This document shows positions 55,231 through 64,000 of a stretch of DNA of 64,000 nucleotides, in pieces. The translations under genes were made by a program, and so were the position numbers. The DNA lies in contig CM040125.1 of NCBI GenBank assembly GCA_022559845.1, forward strand, positions 330,343,829 through 330,407,828, written 5' to 3'. The notes below the pieces were generated by a model. That model searched no databases. It saw nothing but the letters and a program-made list of their open reading frames with translations, and was not told where the DNA came from. Position 1 is the first letter of the stretch, and each line of letters begins with the position of its first letter. The DNA comes from Amorphophallus konjac (Eukaryota > Streptophyta > Magnoliopsida > Alismatales > Araceae).

Positions 55231-56559
55231 CCCATGAGAACGGTGCAGAACCTATGGTTGCTGCTGCGTTCGCCGGAGAGGAGGTGCTGCGTGCGGCTGC
55301 TACTGTGGCTACTTCACGTGCGTAGAAGAGGATTGGTTCTGCCTTCCCAGTTCTCCTTCCTACTATCCCTGCGTCCGGTGCGTGAAGAAGATCAGGGGCT
55401 TCTTCTTCGTGGGTGTTACTGCTTCCTCTTCCTCCCGTTAGATCTCTTCTTCACCAAACCAAGCAAAAGTAGGTGTTCTCGGCATCAAGCTAATCCTGTT
55501 AAGAATAATTAAACCTTAATATGGTCTCTGCATATATTTATATACAGTAATCTTTAATGCATCTGTAGGTGTTCTCTCTTCATGCCAAAGATTATAATTA
55601 GATTAAACCTTGCATGTTATTTCTACATGATTTTGTGTTTTGGTTTAATACTATAGAAGTTAGTTATGGAGTTTTTGCCTTAATAGCTTGTTCGTGGGTA
55701 TCGGAGTCTCCTTTGGCCATGAAAATTTATGGGAATACTAGTGGGATGGAGATCGAGATAGTGAGAGTGGTTGCACCATTTTTAGTGCCTCCTATCTCAA
55801 GATCCCCCATCTCTCAACGAAAAATTATTTTGAACGTCCGGTTAGGTAGAGTTTTTCGAGCCCGTCATTTCGATATATAGAACGCGTGATTCCGACGTGT
55901 ATACGTGGAGAACCGGAGGTTTGAAGAAGGTAACACATTTGATATATAAATGACGACAAGCTTACTGTCGTCAAATCCTTTGACGACATAACGCAAAGTC
56001 GTTAAATTAGATATATATATATATCTTGTAATTATATCTTTAAAAATTCATATCTGTTAAAACATGTAACAGAAAATTATAAAAATTATATATCTCAAAT
56101 TCTAATATTTTTCTCCTAATTATCATATATTTTATTTCTCTAAATTATTTTAAATAAAAAAATGTGTCTTTGAATATATATTTTTGAAATTATTTAATTA
56201 AATAGATATTGACGTAAATTCTTGTTAAATAAATTAATTTGAAAATCATAGAATTAACGTCCCTCCAAGTGGACGCTAATTAATAAATGACACTACACAC
56301 GGACGTCAATTAAAATAAATTTATTTAATTATAGTTAATTATAGAATTAGATGGTCGTGAATTCTATAGTTAACGCATTCATGTTCTCACTGTTTTCTTC
56401 TGGTTTTGACCCATACCTCAGGTCTTTTGGCACTCTCATCTCACGTCCGTAGATGGAGCCCCTTTTTCATGATTGGTTAACGTTATACACCTCAACTCTC
56501 GGTGACATACGAGTCCTCCGTTGGACATTCCGTTCCTTCGGACTGGTAAGTTAGTCATT

Positions 56560-56620
56560 GGGACCTCCGTAAGTCTCCGCTAGCCTTGGATTCCCTCAAG
56601 GCAGCCGAGCTGGTTGTACC
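56560..56620 (+). promoter_or_regulatory. Tat-type leader block inside E LTR
   Basis: GGGACCTCCGTAAGTCTCCG, then GGATTCCCTCAAGGC and GAGCTGGTTGTACC, matching the Tat-1 and Tat-2 leaders in their sense direction. A second donor-like GGTAAGTT lies just upstream (about 56545). Confidence 0.8.
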
Positions 56621-57629
56621 GAAAAAACCTCGAGATACGATCCGTGTCACTTTGGTTTTTCGTTAGTCTTGACACTCTACTCCTTTTGGAATCTTCTTGT
56701 CATCAATTCAAGAACATAACCCTTTGACTCTGTATTTGGCCAAATCTGATTCTGAAACATTAAGGGCTGTGCGTCCGTGACTTTTTAATGCCAGGTAGGA
56801 TGGAAGTCCAATTCTGTAAACCATGGTAATTTTGGGTGTGGCATTACACCAAATTCTGTACATCTGTTATATTCTATTATTCTGTTATATCTATCATTCT
56901 GCAAACTCTATTAATTCTGTTAAATCTGTTATTCTAATAATTTGTTGCTTGGTTATTTTGATAATTTAGATATTCTGCTAGATTGCTTATATTTATTGGA
57001 ACACTGTTATATTCTGGCCAATTCTGAAGTTATGTTCATCTAAGTATCTGTCCTTGTTATATTCTGATAGCTTGTCCTTAACTCTGCATGAGAAATTCAT
57101 CCCTATTTCTCTTGAGCTCGTAACTACCTTTGGCCTTGATATTTATCCTTTCTGCTAGATCAATTGTCATGATTTTCAAGTTATACCATTTCCTGCATTG
57201 CATTTGTCATGAACATGAGTAATTGGTTAATCACTTATATTCTGCTTGATGAGAGATGTAATTCCTACTGATCGTTTCGCTCACCAGCCTATCTTTAACA
57301 TTTTTTTCAGGTAACGACATTGAAGATAGTCTAATAGATGGGGAAGGGCAAGAGTGATGAGCGAAATGGAGAATCGTGTCGGTTTCTTTCTTTGAGTCTC
57401 GTCCGGTTATTTGAGTGCTTTCTCTTTATTAGAGTGTAATAGTGAGTCCTTTCTTCACTTATGTAAGTTGAGTAAAGGTATGTAATTCGAATATTTCAAT
57501 ATCAAGGTTAAATTGGCCCACATTGTCCAGGTTGTAATTTTGTGTCTTATCTTCGCTCTGATTATTCACGACCGTATCACTGCCACGTTCCGAACTACAC
57601 TTCCTCTGTTATCGGTTGGGGGCGTGACA

Positions 57630-57907
57630 GTTTGTGGTATCAGAGCCTAGGTTGTTTAAACCATAGGTTATTGTCCATCGGTATAGGTTCCCCTAAGTTT
57701 TAGGTCGTATAGTCTGTATCGTTCTTTTTTGTCACTTGGTGAGATTGGGTAGAGCCACGGGTTAAGTATTAAAATATGTTCACTCTCCAATTAAAACGTG
57801 CTAATTCTAAAAGAGATTTTCAGAATTATTCTAATTATAAGTTGTTTGCACCTTCCATATTTATATGCAATTGAATTTGGGGACCAAATTCTTTTAACGG
57901 GGTAGAG
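57630..57907 (+). other. E internal region 1
   Basis: 278 bp. PBS TGGTATCAGAGCCTAGG at 57635-57651; ACGGGGTAGAG at the far end as PPT. No coding capacity. Confidence 0.88.
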
Positions 57908-58345
57908 TGTAGCACCCCGGTAAATTATGAAAGATAAAATCCCTATATAAAAAAATATATATACATGCATCACAAATTAAAAGCCCTTAACCCAACCAAT
58001 GGTCCCATTACATTAAAACCCTAGTTTAAAAACGAATAACTTAGTCCAACAGATGGGGAAGGGCAAGAGTGATGAGCGAAATGGAGAATCGTGTCGGTGT
58101 CTTTCTTTGAGTCTCATCATGTTATTTGAGTCCTTTCTCTTTATTAGAGTGTAATAGTGAGTCCTTTATTCACTTATGTAAGTTGAGTCAAGGTATGTAA
58201 TTCGAATATTTGAATATCAAGGTTAAATTAGCCCACATTTTCCAGGTTGTAATTTCGTGTCTTATGTTCGCTTTGATTATTCACGACCGTATCACTGTCA
58301 CGTTCCGAACTACATGTTCCGCTGTTATCGGTTCGGGGCGTGACA
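57908..58345 (+). repeat. E LTR copy 2, internally deleted
   Basis: The first 136 bp and the last 300 bp of the LTR joined near 58043; about 2.8 kb between them is missing. Confidence 0.9.
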
Positions 58346-58623
58346 GTTTGTGGTATCAGAGCCTAGGTTGTTTAAACCCTAGGTTATTGTCCATCGGTAT
58401 AGGTTCCCCTAAGTATTAGGTCGTATAGTCCGTATCGTTCTTTTTTGTCACCTGGTGAGATTGGGTAGAGCCATGGGTTAAGTATTAAAATATGTTCACT
58501 CCCCAATTAAAACGTGCTAATTCTAAAAGAGATTTTCAGAATTATTCTAATTACAAGTAGTTTGCACCTTCCATATTTATATGCAATTGAATTTGGGGAC
58601 CAAATTATTCAAGCGGGGTAGAG
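58346..58623 (+). other. E internal region 2
   Basis: 278 bp, nearly identical to 57630-57907, with PBS at 58351 and the same PPT. Confidence 0.9.
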
Positions 58624-60017
58624 TGTAGCACCCCGGTAAATTATGAAAGATAAAATCCCTATATAAAAAAATATATATACATGCATCACAAATTAAAAGC
58701 CCTTAACCCAACAAATGGGCCCATTACATTAAAACCCTAGTTTAAAAACGAATAACTCTAATGCAAAGCCTATTCATTGGGCTTTACTTTAAACTCAAAT
58801 TAAAGCCCACAAGATGGCCAACACTCATCTAATAGGACCTTATGATTTTCAATTGAGCCCAAATACTGAAAAGGCCCAATAAATAGGCTAACGTACTAAT
58901 GAGGAGCATGGGCTTCAAGGGCATTGGGCTTCAAGGGTTACAATATATGTATATGTGATATATAGGCTCTCCTTTAAACACATACTTAGGAAGTTATTAA
59001 GATACGTTATATTGGGTTTTTCTTGAAAGCCTAAACCCACCAAAATCACATAACAATATATTATGGCCCAACCCACACATTAAATAAATGAGATTAGGCT
59101 AATGAGCCTCACGTGATCAGGCTCGAGGGATTTAAAGGCTACTGGGCCTTGAATATAGATATATGTGCAAAAGGGTAGGGAGGATAAGTGCACATGGGCC
59201 TTTTTCAACCCATGTATGTGAGAGACTTTTTAACCACGTATCTAACCTTTGAATGAATAGTGGGCCTTATGCTTCACACATAAACACGTAATGCTAACAA
59301 CATATCCAGTTCGAAGAAGCACGAGGGGATTAGGGCTTCTACGATCGATCAAGGATAACGGCCTTAACATAGGAAACCTTAAACACGATAGTATTCTTCC
59401 GTAAGAAATTCAACCCCCACTAGGATTCTAATCTCTCCTAGGACTCCCTCCTTATAAATAAACCCATGAGAACGGTGCAGAACCTATGGTTGCTGCTGCG
59501 TTCACCGGAGAGGAGGTGCTGCGTGCGGCTGCTACTGTGGCTACTTCACGTGCGTAGAAGTGGATTGATTCTGCCTTCCCAGTTCTCCTTCCTACTATCG
59601 CTGCGTCCGGTGCGTGAAGAAGATCAGGGGCTTCTTCTTCGTGGGTGTTACTGCTTCCTCTTCCTCCTGTTAAATCTCTTCTTCACCAAACCAAGCAAAA
59701 GTAGGTGTTCTCGACATCAAGCTAAACCTATTAAGAACAATTAAACCTTAATATGGTCTCTGCATATATGTATATACCTTAATCTTTAATGGATCTGTAG
59801 TTGTTCTCTCTTCATGCCAAATATTATAATTAGATTAAACCTTGCAAGTTATTTCTACATGATTTTGTGTTTTGGTTTAATACTGTAGAAGTTAGTTATG
59901 GAGTTTTTGCCTTAATAGCTTGTTCGTGGGTATCAGAGTCTCCTTTGGCCATGAAAATATATGGGCATACTAGTGGGATGGAGATCAAGATAGTGAGAGT
60001 GGTTGCACCATTTTTCG
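58624..60017 (+). repeat. E LTR copy 3, cut by Copia-D
   Basis: Matches copy 1 from TGTAGCACCCC on. It carries the empty Tat-1 target site at 58924-58928 and the TATA box near 59453. It ends at the Copia-D insertion. Confidence 0.92.
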
Positions 60018-60485
60018 TGTTAGGGTGCAAGGCCCGGATACAGAGGGGGGGTGAATGTATCCCTCTAAAAATTTATAGCTCAAAATAAAACTCTAAAGCT
60101 CAGATATGCGGAATAAAAACTAATGAGCTTTCCAAGATGAAATGATAAGGCCACAAATGAACAAACAGTTGGACTGCACCAATGCAGCCACCTGAACAAC
60201 CAGAAACGAAGGCAGAGCTAAAACAACCCAAACACACTTAGCAGAATACAATGCTAAAAAATAACTCTCTAGATAATGCAGCTAGCCAAGCATGCACAAC
60301 CTGTGAATGGGAGGTAGAAGATATGGAACTAACGCAAGGCAAACCACTGCACAAATAATTTTAAGGTGGTTCGGTCCTCTAGACCTACATCCACCCCTCA
60401 CTCCCAACCGGAGTGAGGCTTCACTAGCCGACGCTAGAACCAAGCAGACTCAGTCTGCAACAAGTGCTGACACACAGCTTGACCA

Positions 60486-60726
60486 GGGGAACACACTCCC
60501 CTCTTCCTCCCAACCGGAGGGACACCCCAAGTGACTCCCAGTCACTTGGAAACCAGAGGTCGAAGACCTCTCTTCCTCCAACCGGAGGGACCCTTGGACA
60601 TGCAAGCCACAAGCCCAGAACCGGAGACAAGTCTCCCTTCTCCTGAATCCACAGGAGGAACCCACAAGCAGCACCCAACTACTTGCAACCGGAGATCAGA
60701 TCTCCCTTCTCCTGACTCACCAGGAG
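60486..60726 (-). repeat. Chain of hairpins in Copia-D R/U5
   Basis: GGGGA/TCCCC (60486-60501), CCTCC/GGAGG (60506-60520), CCAAGTGAC/GTCACTTGG (60527-60549, 9 bp), AGAGGTC/GACCTCT (60555-60571), CCTCC/GGAGG (60575-60588), GGAGAC/GTCTCC (60623-60636), CTCCTG/CAGGAG (60640-60657), GGAGAT/ATCTCC (60691-60705), CTCCTG/CAGGAG (60709-60726). The order matches the Copia-B units with changed stem bases. Confidence 0.88.
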
Positions 60727-61119
60727 GAACCCGATCCCCAACAGGGTAATCGGAAGAACAAAGCTAACCAGAGAAACAAAATGAAAAATAAGAAAACATA
60801 AAAGGAACAGCGACAAAGGCTGGAAATGAAACACAATAGTCGTTCTGGATTTGATCCACGAACAGACTAAACAGGTCTTCAATAGAACTCTCCTCTCTTC
60901 TTTTCTTCCTCTTCTTTCTTCTTCTCAGCTCACGCAATCTTTCTCTCTTTCTTCTACTACTCTCACTCTCTATTTTCTTCTCTTTCGCAGGCTCTCCCAA
61001 TCTCTTCTTTTCTCTTCTTCTTCTGCTCTTTTTCTTCCTCTTTTATTTTTCTGGATCGAAGGGCTTTTTGCTCTCCAGGCTTCTTCTTTGATCAGTCTTC
61101 TACAGAGGATGAAGACTCG

Positions 61120-61127
61120 TATATATA
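61120..61127 (-). promoter_or_regulatory. TATA box of Copia-D LTR
   Basis: TATATATA on the - strand, preceded by a short CTG repeat. Confidence 0.65.
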
Positions 61128-61297
61128 GCAGCAGCAGCAGCACACTGGGCGAGTGTGGCTTCCACGTTTCCTGCCCTAGAAATTTGGACCACGTGGCAGC
61201 ATCCTGGTTCAAGAGCCAGGCACCTCGGATCACGTGCCCTTCATTAGCACGCTCAGCAACTAGAGTCAGGTGGCATTAACGCACTTGCTTCAAGGGG

Positions 61298-61850
61298 TTG
61301 ACGCAGCCTTCAAAGACATTCTACCAGCAAAACTCAAGTCTGCTGCGTTGACGCTTCCAACCCATGGCATTGACGCATTGATGCATTCCAGTGAGCAACC
61401 AGCCTAGCCCTATTGACAGTTGCGTCGACGCTGCTCCACTGCTGCGTTGACGCATCGGTGATCCAGCATCAGATCTTAGATGGCTTCAGCGCTCTCATGT
61501 TTCGTGTGGAGTGCGTTGACGCATTGTGCAACTGCGTCCACCCTCTGGTTACCAGGTCGATCCATCAACCTGCTGCGTCGACGCCACTTGATGAATGCGT
61601 TGACGCACCAGAGTAATCCAGTAACCCATTGGCTCTCCCTTTGTAACTGCTGCGTCGACGCTCTCAGCATGCTGCATTGATGCATGGAGCTGCAGCGTCG
61701 ATGCTGCCAATGTACTCCAGAGGCTGCAATAAGGGATTCTTGAACCGCTGCGTCCACGCTACTTGCTCACTGCGTTGACGCACCATAATAATCCAGAGAA
61801 GCTCTTGATTGTTTGAACTGCTGTGTCCACGTGTCAGCATTTTAGCCTCT
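61298..61850 (-). repeat. TGCGTYGACGCA palindrome array in Copia-D U3
   Basis: About fifteen full or partial copies, for example TGCGTTGACGCA (61443, 61512, 61595, 61771) and TGCGTCGACGC (61421, 61574, 61651). Confidence 0.88.
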
Positions 61851-61919
61851 TGGATCACGTGCCAAGTCTTGATGGCCTAAATCATCTGCAGACAGACAAA
61901 GGAAAATGAACTTAGTTCA

Positions 61920-62580
61920 GACGAATGTATATACTTAAGCAGAGCTGCCAGTGTATGGACTTGAATAGTGCAGCGAGTGTAAAGACTTGGTAAAACAAGG
62001 TCCAGTGTATAGACTTCAGTTAAGTTCAGGCTCTTATAACAGCGAGTGTATATACATTTGAACAGTTAGCACATGGACAGTGTATACACTTTACCGTAAA
62101 GGACAATGCATGAGTGCAGTGTATAGACTTGGTGTAATGACGCCAATGTACAGACTTGCAGGTGCAAAGCCGATGTACAGACTTGGTTCCAATATGAGAC
62201 ACTGTACAGACTTTGTCAAGAGACTGGCTGTACAGACTTCAGAAGATGAAGACTCTGTATGGACTTGAAGAACAACAATCAATGTATGGACTTTATGTAA
62301 AAGCCCAATGTATAGAAATTGAGTTCGAAGACCAATGTGCAGACTTTGGATTTGAAGACCAGTGTGCAGACTTCAAGTTTAACTGTGGATGTACAGACTT
62401 CAGGTGTGAAGACCATTGTGCAGACTTTGGAAACGTGAAGTCAGTGTACAGACTTTGAATGAGACGCTTAGGAATACGATCCTGCGTATAGACTTTGAAG
62501 GAATTCAACGTGAGGCTATATAGACTTGGCCCCTTTCCGGATGTATAGACTTTGAGTAAAGGAGGCGTTGTGTAGACTTT
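61920..62580 (-). repeat. AAGTCTGTACA motif array in Copia-D U3
   Basis: About 24 copies read on the + strand as TGTATAGACTT, TGTACAGACTT or TGTGCAGACTT, spaced 20-45 bp, all sense with the LTR on the - strand. Confidence 0.88.
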
Positions 62581-62762
62581 GGAAGTCTGAAATAAAGCAT
62601 GTTATCTGACAGCCATATGAGCTCCATTCACTTACATGATATACATGAATTAATCGAGCATATAAAAGACACAGCAAGATGACTCACAGTGATTAACTCA
62701 CATCAAAATCCAATCATCAAAACCACCATTAAAACCATCATCAAAACCACATGGGCACAACA

Positions 62763-64000
62763 ATCTCCCCCTTTTTGATGATGGCAACACTACACCGTGA
62801 GTCAGTGTGAGTCAGTCTGATGACTCAAACTATTCTCCCCCTTTGACTTCATCAAAAAGAAAATAGTTTGAGAAATTAAAGCATGTATAAAAATTCAGTC
62901 AATTTCTCCCCCTTGCAAGAACATGATTTTCCCCCTTTAAGAGTGTCAACATAACAGATGCCAGAATGCAAGATCTCCCCCTAGAAATATGAATGCATGA
63001 GCACAATTCTCCCTTTTTAAGAGTTTCTATGCAGCATGATGCATATGATATGGAAGCTCCCCCTCAATAAGTGGAATCTTATGAGATGAATGAGAAGGAG
63101 ACCACAGGGGCAAAAAAAGAGAAGTTCAGGTCAAAGAGCCAAGGACAATGAGCAGAAGAGTTTCAAATAATCAGATTTTTCAAAAAACTTCAACTACAAG
63201 AATTTCAGTCAGATTTTCAAAGAGATATTAATCTCATAAATCCAAAACATAAGTTTTTCAAAGTCTTCCATTATAAGGGCTTATGAATGAGCTTTATTGA
63301 ACAACATGATTTAAACATGATGTATGTAGAGTTTATCAATAAAATTCTGTATTGATATCTAAAACCATGGTTTAATAAAAATGAACAGAGCCCTCATATT
63401 TATCTTGATAAAACTCCCTTTTTCTTACACAATCAGATTTATTGACTTCTTTCGAAATTACGTGCATCAGTATTGAAACCAAGCAATTATGAAGTCATAT
63501 GATTATGTCTAGGGTTGTAGCAATTTGATTTTAGCATCAATATTCAGATATTTCAATTCGTTCAACAATTTTTCATGCTACAAATTTTACGAGCACTCTA
63601 GTTCAGTGCACACCTTTTAACTAGAGGATATACCTTGATTAGAGGCCAATATCCCTAAGCACTTAGTGTGACTAACTGTCATGCTTTATATGAACAGAGA
63701 TAGCATTTTCACATCATGACACACTATAAATCATTTCTTGATGAGTGAGTTATATTTCTCAGTGTGCATGCCATTGCTCTGCCTGAAATTCAATTATTCT
63801 TAATCAGAGTTAACTATGGTACCTCATGACACAGTTCTTTGGACATGTGTTTCTTAGTGACCAAGGTCATTGCTCTGACAGAAAATACCCTTTAGATATT
63901 TCAGAAAAATTTATTTGCTTCAAATCAATAACAATTTCATGTACTTAACCAAATAAAGTCATGTATTCAATAATGTAGATTTCAGAAGATTTTACAAGAC
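62763..64000 (-). other. Copia-D 3' non-coding region with polypurine ladder
   Basis: On the - strand, GGGGGAG-type tracts at about 62763, 62834, 62907, 62972 and 63057, the first being the PPT. 63600-63800 is homologous to 11050-11130 of Copia-B. No reading frame is supported. Confidence 0.8.

Larger units (their letters stand above)
54692..57629 (+). repeat. E LTR copy 1, right part
   Basis: Begins with the TTGGG TSD copy, continues the sequence of 33071, and ends GGGCGTGACA before the PBS. Total LTR length is about 3.24 kb. It has a TATA box, four GACG/CGTC modules (55951-56310) and a leader block shared with Tat elements. The 92-codon frame at 55234 starts 4 bp after the TATA box and is not a gene. 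Confidence 0.93.
32767..60017 (+). mobile_element. E: non-autonomous LTR element, three LTRs in tandem with 278-bp internal parts
   Basis: The LTR begins TGTAGCACCCC and ends GGGCGTGACA, followed by GTTTG and a tRNA-Met-type PBS. From that LTR end to the next LTR start there are only 278 bp, with the PBS at one end and ACGGGGTAGAG as PPT at the other. Three LTRs are present: the first split by Tat-1, the second internally deleted, the third cut by Copia-D. Such an LTR-internal-LTR-internal-LTR chain is expected from recombination between two copies. A TA repeat lies just before the first LTR. Confidence 0.88.
60018..62762 (-). repeat. Copia-D 3' LTR
   Basis: 2745 bp, the length of the Copia-B LTRs, TG...CA ends. 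Sense order: AAGTCTGTACA array (62580-61920), palindrome array (61850-61298), TATA box (61127-61120), hairpin chain (60726-60486). Confidence 0.92.
60018..64000 (-). mobile_element. Copia-D: SIRE-like copia, 3' LTR and 3' region only
   Basis: On the - strand the LTR start follows a PPT (AAAAAGGGGGAGAT) and the LTR ends in CACCCCCCCTCTG and CCCTAACA, as in Copia-B. Upstream of the PPT are further purine tracts and 3' sequence homologous to Copia-B. The coding part is beyond the window end. Confidence 0.92.

Noticed and set aside
55234..55512. 92-codon frame conserved at 59466-59744
   Set aside because: Conservation is that of the LTR copies; it starts 4 bp after the TATA box, so its ATG would not be in the transcript body.

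Overview
The window is a plant nuclear repeat landscape. I see no rRNA, tRNA, CRISPR array or ordinary host gene outside mobile elements. Nearly every base can be placed in an LTR retrotransposon or in tandem repeats derived from one. The organism is most likely a flowering plant with a large, heavily methylated genome: Tat-lineage Ty3/gypsy elements with two RNase H domains, SIRE/Maximus-like copia elements, plant-mobile-domain genes and GT-AG introns are all plant features. I cannot name the species. Element names below (Copia-A to D, Tat-1, Tat-2, E, F) are my own labels.

Layout. 1-16980 is Copia-A (+), a decayed Ty1/copia element with its 5' LTR cut by the window edge. Inside its reverse transcriptase sits Copia-B (4846-14865, +, TSD TTAAG), a SIRE-like element with 2.7-kb LTRs, a broken gag with four zinc knuckles and no pol. 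Copia-A itself lies in Tat-2 (about 16981-26791, -), which keeps a degraded gag, an unrecognised ORF, a leader, a PBS and one LTR; that LTR is interrupted by Copia-C, a SIRE-like solo LTR (23630-25821, -). 26792-32766 is tandem-repeat rich and holds F, a probable LTR (29733-30691, -) with 57-bp and 128-bp arrays beside it.

32767-60017 is E, an element without coding capacity: 3.2-kb LTRs around an internal part of only 278 bp, arranged LTR-internal-LTR-internal-LTR. Its first LTR is split by Tat-1 (33072-54691, -, TSD TTGGG), a 21.6-kb Ty3/gypsy element. Tat-1 encodes gag, protease plus G-patch, RT, two RNase H domains and integrase on the - strand, with several frameshifts but an intact 684-codon RNase H-integrase block. 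On the + strand, between integrase and the 3' LTR, it carries two plant-mobile-domain genes with introns. The third E LTR is cut by Copia-D (60018 to the window end, -), again SIRE-like.

The most unusual theme is non-coding: LTRs, leaders, 3' regions and even an intron are filled with short hairpins whose stems change in a compensatory way (GACG/CGTC modules in Tat-1 and E; chains of different hairpins downstream of the TATA box in Copia-B, C and D; palindrome arrays upstream of it in C and D). A second theme is an AGTCNGTGCA-type motif repeated dozens of times in LTRs or 3' regions of unrelated elements. A third is a leader block with a splice-donor-like GTAAGT shared by Tat-1, Tat-2 and E.
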